Shown in pieces: positions 12,201 through 24,480 of a stretch of 64,000 nt of DNA; position 1 is the stretch's first letter, and each line of letters starts with the position of its first letter. A program made the translations under genes and the position numbers. Source of the stretch: Nomia melanderi (Eukaryota > Arthropoda > Insecta > Hymenoptera > Halictidae); the NCBI RefSeq assembly GCF_051020985.1, contig NC_135008.1, forward strand, positions 868,001 to 932,000, read 5' to 3'. The notes under the pieces were generated by a model, which was not told the origin of the DNA, ran no database searches, and was given only the letters and a program-made list of their open reading frames with translations.

Positions 12201-15200
12201 ATTGGCGTCCTTCCCTCGTTAGCGTTTCTCCTCGCCTCGCGTGCGATGATTGCACGATACCTCGCAGTACGGTTTCCGCGCTCCATTTGCAAATAAAAAT
12301 TCTAACCCAGACTCCGTTCGGAGACCACCGTGCATCTTCCATCGATGTACCTCGTTCCTTTCGGAGCAAGTGTCGACGGAACGACTCTTCCTTCGCACCT
12401 CGAGTGTCATTCGGAACATCGTTGGCGTTGAAAATGGAAAGTCGCGTTCGGCAGTTGTATTTATAATATTATTCGAGTGAGAACCGTAACCGCCCGTTCC
12501 AAAGACGAAGTAAAAACAGAAAGCGTGTCCGACCGAGTTCAGCGAGAGCTTTGCATTCCCCCGAGCATCCTCGTTGTTTCCTACACGCTGCTAATCTCTC
12601 AATCGCAACATCGCTCTAGAAAAACAAGCAGATATCTGCGGGCGATACGCTTATCCGTTATCCGTTCGCAAATTTCTGCGTATAAGCGACCGACTCGATT
12701 TTCTTCCCTCTCATCCTCGCGAACAATTTGCTGCGAGAGTTCACATTTCTCCCGATCGGACTCGTACGCGGGTGAACTTATTTAGACTGAGGCTCTCGCG
12801 ATGGAGGTCGTAACGTCCAGATGTCTACTAGCCGAGTACGGTTCTTGTAATTAATCGTAAAACGAGTAGACGCCACGGCGGAGCGATCTAGGTGCTTCCC
12901 ATGCAGGAATAGAGGCGCCACCGGGGTTCGAAGAGTTGTGCAACGCGTAAAGGACGGTAAACGCGCTCTCGTTATGTATAGATTCTTCGGAAAAGTTCGT
13001 TTCGAGTAATCGGAAGATAACGGACTCGTACTTTGCTCCTGGTACAACTATCTTCTGTTCAGTCGCATCGCGTGCCCGAACAATTGATTCGCATGCAACG
13101 GGCAAGCCGCTCTACCGTGAAAGACGAACGTTCAAACAAGGCTGATAGAACCATCGCATCGTTTTTTTCCTCTTCGCCTGGAAGAAACCGACCTATCTCC
13201 TCGGTTCATCGAGGAAAACTGCAGACGAAAACACGCTCCGCGATAGCTGTCCCTATTGTGTTACACATATAATTCCATTCTACCTATAATACAACGTATT
13301 CGGAATGCTGCGATGTAAAATCTTCGGCGAGAATGTTTGCGCGGTGAATGTCTATCGCAAAAATACCGGAACACATTGATTTTTCATACAGAATACATGA
13401 CAAAACAATGGAGAAGAAAATGAAGGACAAAGGCAAGGACAAAGACAAGAATAAGTCGAGTTGACGGTTGAATTGATGAAAAAAGTCTTCCGGGGAACAG
13501 CGATGGAAGAACCGATAGAGTGACGTCCGTCAGTTCGGCGGTCGACAACTCGATTCGATCCCTGGAAAGTGAAACCCCGTTGAATTCGACGGAATCTCCG
13601 TCAACGTCACTGACCATTCAAATACACACTTGACCCAGAATACAGGGGATAGCGATACAGAGGAGACCAAGTTACGGAAGACACGTGCAACGCGAGAACA
13701 AGGATAACCGAAGCGGCGAGGAGGAACGAGAACTTGCTGGCAACGTTTCAAAGCGCAGTCCGACCTAGCTGAAATGCCGCAGTACTTCAACGTTGTGTCG
13801 CATACCAGGTAAAAATATTGCGGAACCGTTAGCTGCCGACCAACAATATACTTGCATATTGTATAATTCACCGCGTAGGAAATCGAGGCTGCACTTTCTC
13901 CGTGAGAACTCATTACGCACGGTAACCGACACTCTCACCTCTGATTTCGGTTGCTAATCGTTTAGAGTGCTAGACTTACTCTCGAGTAAGTAAGCGGTTA
14001 CCGGGACGATTTATCGGAAGCTTTAACCCGTTGACTGCCAAGGCAAACTGTAGGTTTCTGGTCCCAGAAGCCAATTTAATTCAATCATATATTACTCTTA
14101 AAGTTTCTATGAGATAACTCGTAGTCGGTGTACCGGACGAGACCAACTGCGAGTTATCTCGTAGTTGGAAGTCAACGTAACAACGTTCATACTCTTCAAT
14201 GCAACAACCGATTTGCGTTTGCGAGTCAAGAATAACGGCAGGTGCAACGATACTTCCAAGCCAGAACCGTTGCGGTCGTGGTCATGGCCTTAGCGACTAT
14301 ACATCGTTGATCACCTTTAGAAGATATCTACGTTACCAACAGGGATCAGTAGCAGGTGAACGCATCCAACTGATAACGCGCACGTACCCATGTACCATCC
14401 GTTGTTCGGAAAACGGCCCGCGAGACGGCACAAGGGCAAGGACTTCCTGTGGGTTGCAGGACGCTTAGACACTCCTCTGTACCGTTCCGACCAATCGCAC
14501 ACCGGAGCCGAAAACACACTGGATTTCGACCACTCGGAACCGCGCTCCTTCCGCGAGCCATCTTTCGAATAACGGACTACATAGTCTATCTCGTCAGGCA
14601 GTATAATCCGTAGACCCAATATAATCGTTTTACTTTCCATTCGATTATAAAGCAAAGGTTTAACAATGCTGCTGACTTATGTTGCTTTCGAGCATCCTTC
14701 AACGATCTGATTAGCTAACCGCTGCATCCGACACTCGTAACAGAAATCGCGCAACAATGTACTTCAGCGAAAGAAAACGAGACGAATCGACTGTCTGCGG
14801 GAGAAACCTGGAAACCGGAAGCACGACAGGAACACCGACTTCCGTCTATCATGGGAAAAATAGAGAGGAACCGGCGGTCTACGCTTTCCACTTCTTTCAC
14901 GCCAGTCAGGGAAACAATAAGTCCTTGGACCAAAACTTGTACGTCTTATATTTACCATTTAGGTGTCTCCCGTGCGATTTCCCACTTCGAATTTACGCTT
15001 CTTTAGAAAGACTGCGAGTAGGCTCGTGCCTATCACGTTTCCTGTGATCGTATCGATGAAGTATCGCCGTTTACTGGCACAGATGATATACTTGTTCGGA
15101 ACTCGACTTTCAACGGTTCCTTCGAACGTAAACAAATACCGTATTAATTCGTCGTCCCAGAGCATGTAACCGAAAGCAGAAGTAATTCCTTATTTTTGAA

Positions 15201-15552
15201 TAAACTCGATTTCCATGAGAAACGGATACGATAGCCACGCAAACCAGAGTTACCCCAGCAGAACTCTGACGATCGCAAACGATGTACCCTTCAATGGAGA
15301 CCATTGAATTTGCAGCGATGATCGTCAGCTGGATGAGAAGCAATATCTCATGGCTCCCGCAATTAAACGGATCGAGTAATTGGTACTGTCACTTTTCATT
15401 TCGTTCCGAGTTGAAAAATGGCAAACTGAACGTGTCAATTCAGTTTCGACGAAACCAACTCGCACCGAGAGAGTACAGCCTTTCAACGTATCATGGGGAG
15501 AAATATACTCTATTCGATCGGGTAACAAAAGGAAACAATCGCGATCACGTAC
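9300..15552. other. GC-rich stretch without supported genes
   Basis: No exon I can support. It contains (CG)n at about 10335-10352, a GTC/CTC-rich run at 10716-10780 that reads as poly-Ser or acidic residues depending on frame, a GGCAGC run at 11146-11167, and a TTAA-type element at 14023-14180. Frames such as the 89-155 aa ones around 11.1-11.5 kb have no conserved features. Confidence 0.5.
14023..14180. mobile_element. TTAA-type MITE remnant (CCCGTTGACTGCC ends)
   Basis: The left end reads TTAACCCGTTGACTGCC and the right end, in reverse complement, reads TTACGTTGACTTCC. The interior includes a second inverted pair, GAGATAACTCG near 14110 and CGAGTTATCTC near 14151. A solo end of the same kind (GGCAGTCAACGTGTTAA) lies at 38621-38637. 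Degenerate copy of a short non-autonomous element. Confidence 0.5.
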
Positions 15553-15686
15553 CTTCTTGATTCGGGTTGTTAACATTAAGATTGGGATGCGATGTCAAAG
15601 AAGATGGCGTCTCGTCCTCGGCGACGCCCATCGTTGTTGCTGCTGTTTGCTGATGATGCGTCTCCACTTCTGTAGCCTCTTCGCAC
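15553..15686 (-). CDS. Probable internal coding exon, gene unknown
   Basis: On the minus strand a 134-bp segment sits between a good acceptor (TTTTCACGCAG) and a strong donor (GAAG then GTACGT). Its frame is open with entry phase 2 and exit phase 1. It encodes a polar, disordered-looking peptide (CEEATEVETHHQQTAATT..., then ...HPNLNVNNPNQE). No family is recognised. The phases do not join directly to the exon at 9252-8763, which starts in phase 0, so either other exons lie between or the two belong to different transcripts. Confidence 0.4.
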
Positions 15687-15699
15687 CTGCGTGAAAAGA

Positions 15700-18600
15700 G
15701 ATCTATTACAGAGTTTTCTCTCTCGAGAGTCCTTCGGGAAAAAATAATTCGGCACGATGGACGCGGAAAGGTAACCGGATCGCAGGAATTCTTTGGTCGA
15801 CATCGCGATATCGCGATGTATCGGTGGGAGCCTGTGGTCGGGCACGGGACAGTGTTTTTCGCAGATCGTTTTTCGAATTCTCGTGAATAGAAAGTGCTTA
15901 CGTAAAGTTTCGTCTCGCTAACGAATAGTAGCAGAGTCAAGGACCCGATACGGCTACAATGAGAAAGGAACGGGCGCGCGTTTGCATTCACATTCACGCT
16001 CACGTTCACGTTTACGTTCATGCTCGTGTTTACGTTCACGAAAACCGCTGCTTCTGCTTCAACTAAGCTCGTACTTCGTTCCGTGCTATATTTCTCGATC
16101 GATGGTAACGCAAGTATACCGTGATAATACCCACCGTTGAAAACAGAACCACAGGCTTGGAGTTGATAAACCACAGAGGCATAAAAATAACAGTGGTTAC
16201 ACGTGTTTCCGTGAAGTCTTTTTCGCGAAACGGAAAACGGATGTCGCATTTGCCATCTAACGGTATACCGACCTCCAAAGTGGTCTCCTGTAAACGCGTG
16301 TTCCATATCTCAGAAGCGCGCCACAACAGTGCGCATCTAGGTACTATCCTAACTCGAGTTTTCTGGTCGCAATTTCACCCGAGGAAAGAGTGCCTCGAAC
16401 GATTGTCGCGCGAAGATCGAGCGACCGAACATGCGTCATGCCTCGAATCGAAAGGGTTGAAACTCGATGTGGAAATGCAGGAGAATGAACGGTACGTGAG
16501 TCACTTGAGGAAGAGGAAAGCAACGAATACTGTGAACAACCGTGAACGACGATCAAGTAAACCGAATGTTAACCCTAGCGTCGAGGTACGATTTTCAATG
16601 TTTTCGCCCGTAACGCGGTAATCTCTGTCTCGCGGACTGAACAAACTTTGACAGAGCGTAGCTTCGTAATAAAACGGGCCTCTCCGGCTCGCTCGCGAGG
16701 AGACTCCGACCATTTCTCCTTCGGCCAACGACCGTGTCTCGTCTCCTCTTTACCTTTAGTTCCGCGAGTTCGAACGCACGGTGGTCTCTCTTCCACGCTA
16801 TTTCTTTTTCCCGTGCGAACCGCAAACGCGCGTTAATAATCTAATAAATGGCCAAATTGTCGGGGATCGTCTGTCGAAACACGAGCATTGTAGGAGCACA
16901 GTCCGATGCAATGTTACGTTCCAGACTCGTTTCACAATTAGTCGACGTCGTTTTAATGGGTGCAGAACTCTCCTTTCAAACCTTTCAACTGCTCGGTTTG
17001 GTAAATAAACGGAACGGGAGGAAGGTTGATCTTTACTCTGGGGTGACATTTTTAAAAATGAACTTGTTATACATATGTGTAACGTAACTTCTGAACCGAT
17101 GAATTCCTAAGCCTGAAACTTGGAATTTAGTTTTTATTTATCGAATACTATCGATATATGTACATAAATAAAATGACATTTTTTATCTTGTTTCGACATT
17201 TTGATAATAACTTAGCGTTTGAATTATGTGTAGCATTTGACTAAAGCCCATTGGGTTCTGCGATTCGTCGCTTGTACGCCTTGTATTTCCATACGATACA
17301 AATTTGCGTAACACTGTTCTAAAAATAGTGTAACAATGGCGTAACAGCGGGGTAAATGTGGCGTGAAAATGGCGTAAAAACGACGTGAAAATCTACCATT
17401 GACAACGAGAAGTAATTAAGTATCGTATCACACTCTCTCGGGTCACGATAAGCCGCGGTGTCTGTAAACAGTTTTACAGAGAGATAATAGGAGCAATAGG
17501 TCAAATTACCGGTACCTATTCGAAACGGTTGATTAATCAATTTCTCTAAACCGTAACAGTCACAAAACGTCTAACCGGTATACGTATATATTATCATAAA
17601 CTATAATGAAGTTACTGTACTTGGAAAACTGGAAAATGAAACATGGACTGATTGACCGGTAACACGATACGATGGGTACGCGGTAGACTACTTTCGTGGA
17701 AAGATGTAACGAAGGAACGGTAAATGAGTGGGCGTCTGCATTCGTTAGCGATACCCCGTACTTACACACGTCTAACCGATAGCTCGCGTAATATGTAATG
17801 TGTCAAAATAGGTGCGCGGCGTTTAAAAACTAACAACTACGGATGAACTATTTCTGTGGAATTCCCGGAGTCGAGGGTAAAAAGTAGTGTGGGAGATGAG
17901 CGAGGAGGATGAGTGGAAGGCACCGTTTCAACGGCACCAGACCGGTTTCGTGTGTGATCCTGTCGCGATATTTCGCAGAGTTAAGGTGTGTGCCGCACAA
18001 AATCGTATACATATCCATACATATGTACAACACGACACCGTTACTAAACCATACCACTATAAGTATCATCTACAGAAGTAGGTGCGTGTAGACGGTAGTA
18101 TGCGTGGAAAGAGACGTGCGCGCGTCCACCGCGAACTTACCGTCACTGCGAGTACAGTGAACGAATCGTGTTTATAACAATAGATTTTTTTGATTAGTAA
18201 TACCCTCGGTTGAAAACGGTCGCTGCCTTGGTCTCGTTTCTATGGAAATCGTCGGAAATTCGGTTAGACTGGCGACCAGACGTACACCGCCACATCATCT
18301 ACGGTTCGAAGGCACGTTCGAAAGTAAATACACTTTACTCACATCTTAATACACGGCTCCGTCTTGAAGCTGCATTCGTAGGCTCGTCGTATTCGATGCT
18401 TGGACGATCCGAGAACTCGCGGTCAGCTCTTCAGCCGCCAAATTGACTCGACCAATCGTTTTCGATATTTCACTATACCGTACACTTTATCCACTAATCT
18501 ATTCACTGTGTGCTCCCCACCGGTTTTCGAATGAAATAAACCGTGCAATAGATTCGCGAGTCTCGAAATTACCGAGTTACCAGTAAACCAGCTACCAGCT

Positions 18601-19860
18601 ATGAATTACCAGCTACGAGCTATGAGCTATGAATTGCTAGGTACGAGGTACGAGCTATGAGCTACGAGCGATAAGCTACAAGCTACAAGCTACAAGCTAC
18701 AAGCTACAATCTACCGTCCCGAGAGTCCCCGGTCAGTTCACAATGCCTGTTTTTCGCGCCGAGAGCTCTGTTCACTTTCTGATCGTGATTCCCGTATCTG
18801 GTCGAGTTCGCCGCGAATGCGCAACCAACAACGATATTAGTCTCGAATCGCGAATGATCCTTCACCGGAACACGTTCATACGTTTTTATTCCCGAGGAAT
18901 GTATCCCTATGACCCGTGAAAATCACGAAAACGATGAGATATTGACAAATACGTCGCGGCGTCGCGACACCGTCGACTAAATTTCACTCATCCACCAGCT
19001 GGCGCCACATTGCGATTCGACCATGGTCTTTTAATTCGTTGGATTAGAGGTTCTCAATACATCTTCGCGTGCCCGACCTCTTTCCAAAATTAGATTACAT
19101 TCATCGATTGCAAATACTATGAAATCAAAATCAATCGAACATTAGATCGAACACTTTTTTAATAAAGGAACTCAGTATTTTTCTATATCGCATGATTAAA
19201 AATATACGACGGCTATTACTGCAACCTTTCTATGGGGAAGAATCGTAATAAACGTACATTCTGGATTTTTATTCTTATATATGTATACTTAAGTACTTAA
19301 ACCTTACATTCGTTACATTGTTTCTATTTGAAATAATCTTACTGTATATTCTACGATTGTACTGTATCGATATCTTATGAATTAATCGAAATAAAATTTT
19401 ATTTCTTTTCTTTCCCTTTCTCTCATTTCTCTTTTCCTTTATCTATTTTTTCTTTTCTTTTCTCTCTCTTTTCTTTGTTCTGTTTCCTCCTTCCTCTTAC
19501 TCGTCGTTTAATGGTTCATAAGATATTACTCTGTATTGACTATAAACATTTCAAAGTGTGCTGGGAATTATTCAGATACTCGAGTTAATTTTATTCAAGT
19601 TAAATTAATACCAACATTTGAATGTGATCGTGAATTAATTTTGATATTCGTGAATTCCTTTCTATTGATACTTCAAGAGATTTCGAAAATCACGTCTTTC
19701 TTTGTGTTGTCATGTCTTTTAATTATTCTAACCTACAACAACGCTTGCCAGCTCTAATTGTGTTCTTATAGATTACCTTGTATTTACAAATATTCGTTAA
19801 GTGTAAATGGATATATTAGCATTTTAAAATCTACAACTACCTCTTTTGAAATTCATATTT
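15700..19860. other. Gene-free stretch with simple repeats
   Basis: No supported exon. Contains a hexamer array (TTCACG-like) at 15983-16040, GCGTAAAAATGG-like repeats at 17320-17392, and AAGCTAC/GAGCTATG repeats at 18590-18712. From about 19.0 kb the sequence turns sharply AT-rich, with a CT-rich pyrimidine tract at 19390-19500 upstream of TAF11. Confidence 0.5.
18590..18712 (+). repeat. Tandem repeat of 7-10 bp units (AAGCTAC / GAGCTATGA)
   Basis: Imperfect units such as CCAGCTATGAATTA and GAGCTATGA give way to a cleaner array of AAGCTAC repeated about five times. Non-coding. Confidence 0.8.
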
Positions 19861-19869
19861 TATTGTACA

Positions 19870-20929
19870 ATGGACAACTTATTTGGAAAAGAAGATTCTG
19901 GAAATGAAAGCGAACACATAGACATTGAGGATAAAGAAGAAAAAGACAGTCCATCTAGAAACTATTTAACTAAAGATATAGAATCAATGGATGCAGATAA
20001 TATGCATATTAAGGTATATAGAAGAATGTTCTGTAGAATGGTTTCATTATTTTATTATATACATTTTAAATAGCAATTATCGCATACAACATTGTAGGTA
20101 GAATCTGATGCAATGAGTTCTCAATCTCAATCGGATGTGGAAGAAGCAGGTTCTAGTTTGTTAAGCACAATAGTAGATGATCAAATTGAAATTGTTAAAC
20201 ATGAAATTGATAATCGGGAAGAAGATCAAACCACGGATGATCTATTTGGAAATGATATAGTATTACCACATGCAAATCCAACACATGTTAAAGAAAGGAG
20301 AGAAAGTAAAGAAAAAAGTAAGAAAGAACTAGAGGAGGAGGAGAGAGAAAAAATGCAGTATGTACTTATGTTTCTTCTTATGATTACAATCAAGTACTAT
20401 TTCTTAAATAAGTACAGGAGTATCAGTATGGTTTTTTCAACAGAGTTTTAGTGTCCAATTTCACAGAGGATCAGTTGGATAGATATGAAATGTACAGGAG
20501 AGCTGCATTCCCAAAAGCAGCCATAAAAAGAGTAATGCAGTTAATTTTAATACACATTTTATAGTTCGTATAGTGTTCCATCATTCCTTAAATACACATT
20601 CTAATTTATATTTTCTATCATAGATTATGCAAACCATTACTGGTTGCTCTGTGTCACAAAATGTAGTCATAGCAATGTCTGGTATTGCAAAAGTGTTTGT
20701 TGGAGAAATTGTAGAAGAAGGTACAGCTTAGATTTTTATCTGAAACCTATAACCAGTCAAAAACTTTCATTCATTAACTACATTCTCAAACACAGCCCTT
20801 GATGTTATGGAAGCACACCAAGAAACAGGGCCACTACAGCCAAAACATTTGAGAGAAGCAGTCAGGAGATTAAGGCTTCATGGGCAGATTCCAAATGGTC
20901 GTGCCCATAAAGCATTTTTTAGGTTGTAA
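19870..20929 (+). CDS. TAF11: TFIID subunit 11 (TAF11)
   Basis: Subunit of the general transcription factor TFIID, which binds core promoters in the nucleus. Five exons: 19870-20013, 20098-20357, 20444-20531, 20624-20720, 20796-20929. Every junction is GT-AG and the frame is intact, giving 240 aa. Residues 1-134 are acidic and low-complexity, starting MDNLFGKEDSGNE, with a charged Lys/Glu stretch before the core. From residue 135 the TAF11 histone-fold domain is unmistakable: QVLVSNFTEDQLDRYEMYRR, FPKAAIKRIMQTITGCSVSQ, VVIAMSGIAKVFVGEIVEEA and the C-terminal GPLQPKHLREAVRRLRLHG, ending AHKAFFRL. In TFIID this fold pairs with TAF13 (family knowledge). The ATG at 19870 is the first in frame; a TTG further upstream is not a start. 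AT-rich codon use, as in the other housekeeping genes here. Confidence 0.97.
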
Positions 20930-20950
20930 GTGATCTGTAGAAACATTAGA

Positions 20951-21085
20951 TTAACATGTTCCGTACCACCGGGAATTTCTGTTATATCTTGCTTGCAAAG
21001 TGTATTGATTTCTTTACATTTCCGCTGCTCAACATAAAAATTGCGCATGTACTAAAAATGGTACATGCGGCACTGAACGTGTTAA
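20951..21085. mobile_element. TTAA-bounded MITE, 135 bp, downstream of TAF11
   Basis: Begins TTAACATGTTCCGTACCACC and ends with the reverse complement of TTAACACGTTCAGTGCCGC. The two ends match at most positions, and both are flanked by TTAA. It starts 22 bp after the TAF11 stop, so it probably lies in the 3' UTR. The 42.8-kb element ends in a related sequence (ATTCAACGTGTTAA). Confidence 0.6.
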
Positions 21086-21955
21086 ACTATGATTACAGTT
21101 CAAAGAAGACTGTACAGTGTTTTAAGAGAATGTTAAGAGTAAGATCTTATTTTTATATAGAATGTATGATGAGTCTATAGCAAATTAAAATTCTTAAGAA
21201 CAACTATAGAAATAATTTACAATTTAGGTATCTGTTTCAACAAAAGGTTTATAAATTATTATAATTATATTATTTATACGATAATATGTTAACCTTTTGC
21301 TGTACTATACCGAGTCAAACACGACGAAGATTTATTTTTTTATTATCACTTCTAACCTGTAGAATAAATGTAGGCTTACCATAGACATAGAACCTCTATT
21401 TTATCTATCAAATCGTTAATAGTAGAATAGTTCTAATGAGTAAAGTTAGGAAAAATATCATTTTGTGAGGAGTTAATACAATCGTTAGTTTATTACTTGT
21501 AATATCATTAGACCATAGCACAATATCATTTCGCTTTGAATGAAGTTATTAAAGAAATCGATTTAAATATTATGTCGGTACGCATTCTATATATATGCAT
21601 GCGTATATGTACCTATGTATATGTACGTACACGACGTACACGTCACGCACATAAAATGTGCCAAATGAATAAAAATAGTATCAAATTTATCATACTATTT
21701 TATTAATCCAACAATTATTATGTAATATATAAACATTTTTCTGTGAGTAACGTAAATGTATGTATTTTCAAGCGACAATGTTTACACGTTGAAGTACTTA
21801 AGTACACATACACATAAAACACGATCTGTCAGTTACTATAGCAAAGCTGTAATTAATTAATTAACACAATTCCTCGTAAGAGAGGTTTTAACCAATTTTT
21901 TTCGTTCTTACAGTACGTTCGTCAGTTAGCAAAAATTCGAAGAGATTAACATGCT
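21086..21955. other. AT-rich intergenic stretch
   Basis: No exon seen. Contains poly-A-signal-like hexamers and alternating TA/TG runs near 21590-21660. It separates the TAF11 3' region from the first thrombospondin-repeat gene. Confidence 0.5.
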
Positions 21956-22956
21956 ATGCGATTATTATTTGCATTAGCGGTAATTGAATTTTTTAGCTAC
22001 ATTTTTCCAAAGAATTCTGAGAATGAAGTTCAATTTAAAAAATTACAACTCTTTAAGTCGACAGGGGATATGTCAAACTACACTAACAAAAGGTGAATTA
22101 AATTATAATTTAAGGTGATACATCTTTGTTTTACTTCTAAATTCTAATAATTGGTCTTTTAACTCAGTTTTTACAATAATCAGGAACAAAACTTCGTTGC
22201 TAAGTTTAATTCCAACATCCAATGTCGAGGAAGTAATGAAAGAAAAATTCAGTACGACTACTATAGATCGCTGTACAATAATCCGTATTCTTCTGTAGCT
22301 AATATTAAGATGCACAAATATGTACAAGTTAGTTAACCTATAATTAAGTAATCGTGTTAATAATTGTATTAATGAAGTACACTCTGTGCAGATTAATGAA
22401 ATAGAACTACAACAGTATACGAACAAGCTATCAATTTTGAGATCTCAACAGCATTTCGGATACTTTGAAGGGTCAAAAAATTATGGCCGGAAGTTACTTA
22501 ATTCTTTAGATGAAACTGATTATAGAGATCTGATTAAGACTAATTTATTTCATGAGATTAAAGGTGAATATTATATAAATTTATCTTATCGAGTGTTTGA
22601 GCACGTGTATGACATAGTTCATTTAATAGTGTAATTTTTGCTTTTCAACCCCACTGTCCTGTATCTAATTAGGCGTTAGTAAATACCGCGAAGATATTTA
22701 GATGGTGATATAAGATGATTAATGAGGCTGCACATAAAGAATTATATGATTTTAACACGTCACAGATAATGAGGACTGGGACGAATGGGATAATTGGAGT
22801 GCATGTAGTGTTACTTGTGGAAATGGTAGACAGGTTCGATGGCGTCATTGTTCAGCAGAAGATTGCACCAGAGGATTAAAGAGAGCACAAATAAAACCGT
22901 GTCGGCTAAAACAATGCGATAAGAATATTTTTCATTGGCTTGGAATAAAAACCTGA
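21956..22956 (+). CDS. Small secreted protein with one thrombospondin type 1 repeat (copy 1)
   Basis: Proposed three-exon gene. Exon A, 21956-22092, starts ATG and encodes a signal-peptide-like N-terminus (MRLLFALAVIEFFSYIF) and ends at a strong donor (AAAAG/GTGAAT). Exon B ends at 22563 (ATTAAAG/GTGAAT). Exon C, 22766-22956, follows CGTCACAG and ends in TGA. Exon C encodes one TSP1 module: WDEWDNWSACSVTCGNG, WRHC, then C-x5-C spacing near the end, six cysteines in all and a W-x-x-W pair typical of C-mannosylation (family knowledge). A tail (DKNIFHWLGIKT) follows. The intron before the module is phase 1, as usual for TSP1. The A-B junction is uncertain: starting B at 22442 keeps the frame (149 aa), but its acceptor is weak, while the better-looking acceptor at 22391 does not fit exon A's phase. 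Confidence 0.6.
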
Positions 22957-23332
22957 TAATAACTTGCTACATCTACGATTGAAAATATTATTATTGCATA
23001 TTCGATGTTATTTTAACAGTATACAGATATTTCTATTTATTTACATAGCATGAGAATCATCATATTTCGCATTAAATAGAATGAGAATGATACAAGACTT
23101 GTGTCGTACATTGAATCAAAGTCAAGTGTTTGTCGTACATGAAAAATGATAATACAATTTCCACTAATCAATCTTCTTTTGTTAAAAAAGGTTTTCATTT
23201 CCTTTATTTCTATCGAATGTTATTATTCATGGTATTTTGTATAAATGGCAGACAATTTCATTAGATTGTAATTCAATGTGAAATTATTAATGATATGAGA
23301 TGTAAATTATACATACGGTGCGTATATTCGTC

Positions 23333-24203
23333 ATGTTGTTCAAGTCGAGGAAACTATTTATCAAATTAATAACGGTTGGATACTTTATCGCGGAATGTAC
23401 GATACTTTTGGAGGGCAACGTTGTTTTAACTGCCACCATGTCATATTTCCCTTATAAGAAAACATCGACTGTTAATATGGAAAACGTTCAAAATGAAAAT
23501 CTGCAGCAACCGTTTGAAACTGCCAATAAATATCGAAATTATGAAAATAAAGATTACATAGGTGTGAAAGCCAGTACCTAAACTAGAAAGCATATATAAT
23601 AGATAAATGATTGATTAAAACCTTTAATTATAAAAATAAATGTGATAATGAACAATACAGTCAATACATAAAAGATAAGACGTAATAATTAGATATTAAT
23701 TAGAGTTAGGTTGTACATACAAATATTATGATCTTCTCAACAAGACTGTTTCTATTCAAATTATTTTAAGAGAAAGATTAGCATGTGTTATTACAAAAGG
23801 ATAATTTGTTCTTCAGGGTTACATATTACAGGATTATAAACCTCATGAACTTCACTTTCTATTTTATAAGTTACATAACCAATATTAAAACTTATATCAC
23901 AGAGCATATGAAATTTGTTTAGGAAGTTATTCCTATGTATTTATATTGCTATTCGTAATTTTATATTTTTATTAATATCTTTGTATGTAATGAAAAGTAC
24001 TGCTTGTTAAAAAAAATATTGTGATACTAGGTAGATTGAGTAGACAAGAACCCAAAATATGGGATCAATGGGGACACTGGTCCAGTTGCAGTGTTACTTG
24101 TGGTGCAGGAAAAATAGCAAGATGGAGACATTGTATAGCTGGCAGCTGTTCTGTAGGTGAAAAGAAAGCACAATTAAAAACATGTACTCTTGCAGCATGT
24201 TGA
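23333..24203 (+). CDS. Small secreted protein with one thrombospondin type 1 repeat (copy 2)
   Basis: Two exons, 23333-23561 and 24031-24203, joined in phase 1 (ACATAG/GTGTGA ... TGATACTAG), give 133 aa. The first in-frame ATG is 23333. Residues 1-33 look like a signal peptide or signal anchor (MLFKSRKLFIKLITVGYFIA). A polar linker of about 45 residues follows, then the TSP1 module: WDQWGHWSSCSVTCGAG, ARWRHC and a final AAC at the C-terminus, six cysteines in total. The module shares the exact cysteine spacing, intron phase and many residues with copy 1 just upstream, so the two are probably a local duplication. Role unknown; secreted TSP1 proteins usually bind matrix or receptors. Confidence 0.75.
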
Positions 24204-24480
24204 TACTTTTTCTGAGAATGCCTAAAAATATATACAAACTGCACAATGATAACATTTCTGTCATTATACGCTCTGCTTTGTGATTTAATTCTAAGAATAA
24301 TTCCAATTAAATTAACCAATTTATCTTTACCTTTCACCTAAGATAAAAATCTGCAGAATTCACCTCACAAATGCACATTCTTCAAAAAAATTAAGATCTC
24401 TTTTCGACATTCAATACAGTTTCACCTATCTGTTTAATTAGTAAGTATATTATATTACACATCTCAGATTTGAATGTTGT

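Noticed and set aside
18590..18712. Possible CRISPR-like array
   Set aside because: Units are 7-10 bp tandem repeats without spacers, in eukaryotic DNA. It is a simple satellite.
23562..24030. Reading through the copy 2 exon 1 donor to a stop at 23579-23581
   Set aside because: Read-through gives an 83-residue protein without a TSP1 module, while splicing at GTGTGA restores a phase 1 join to an intact module, matching copy 1.
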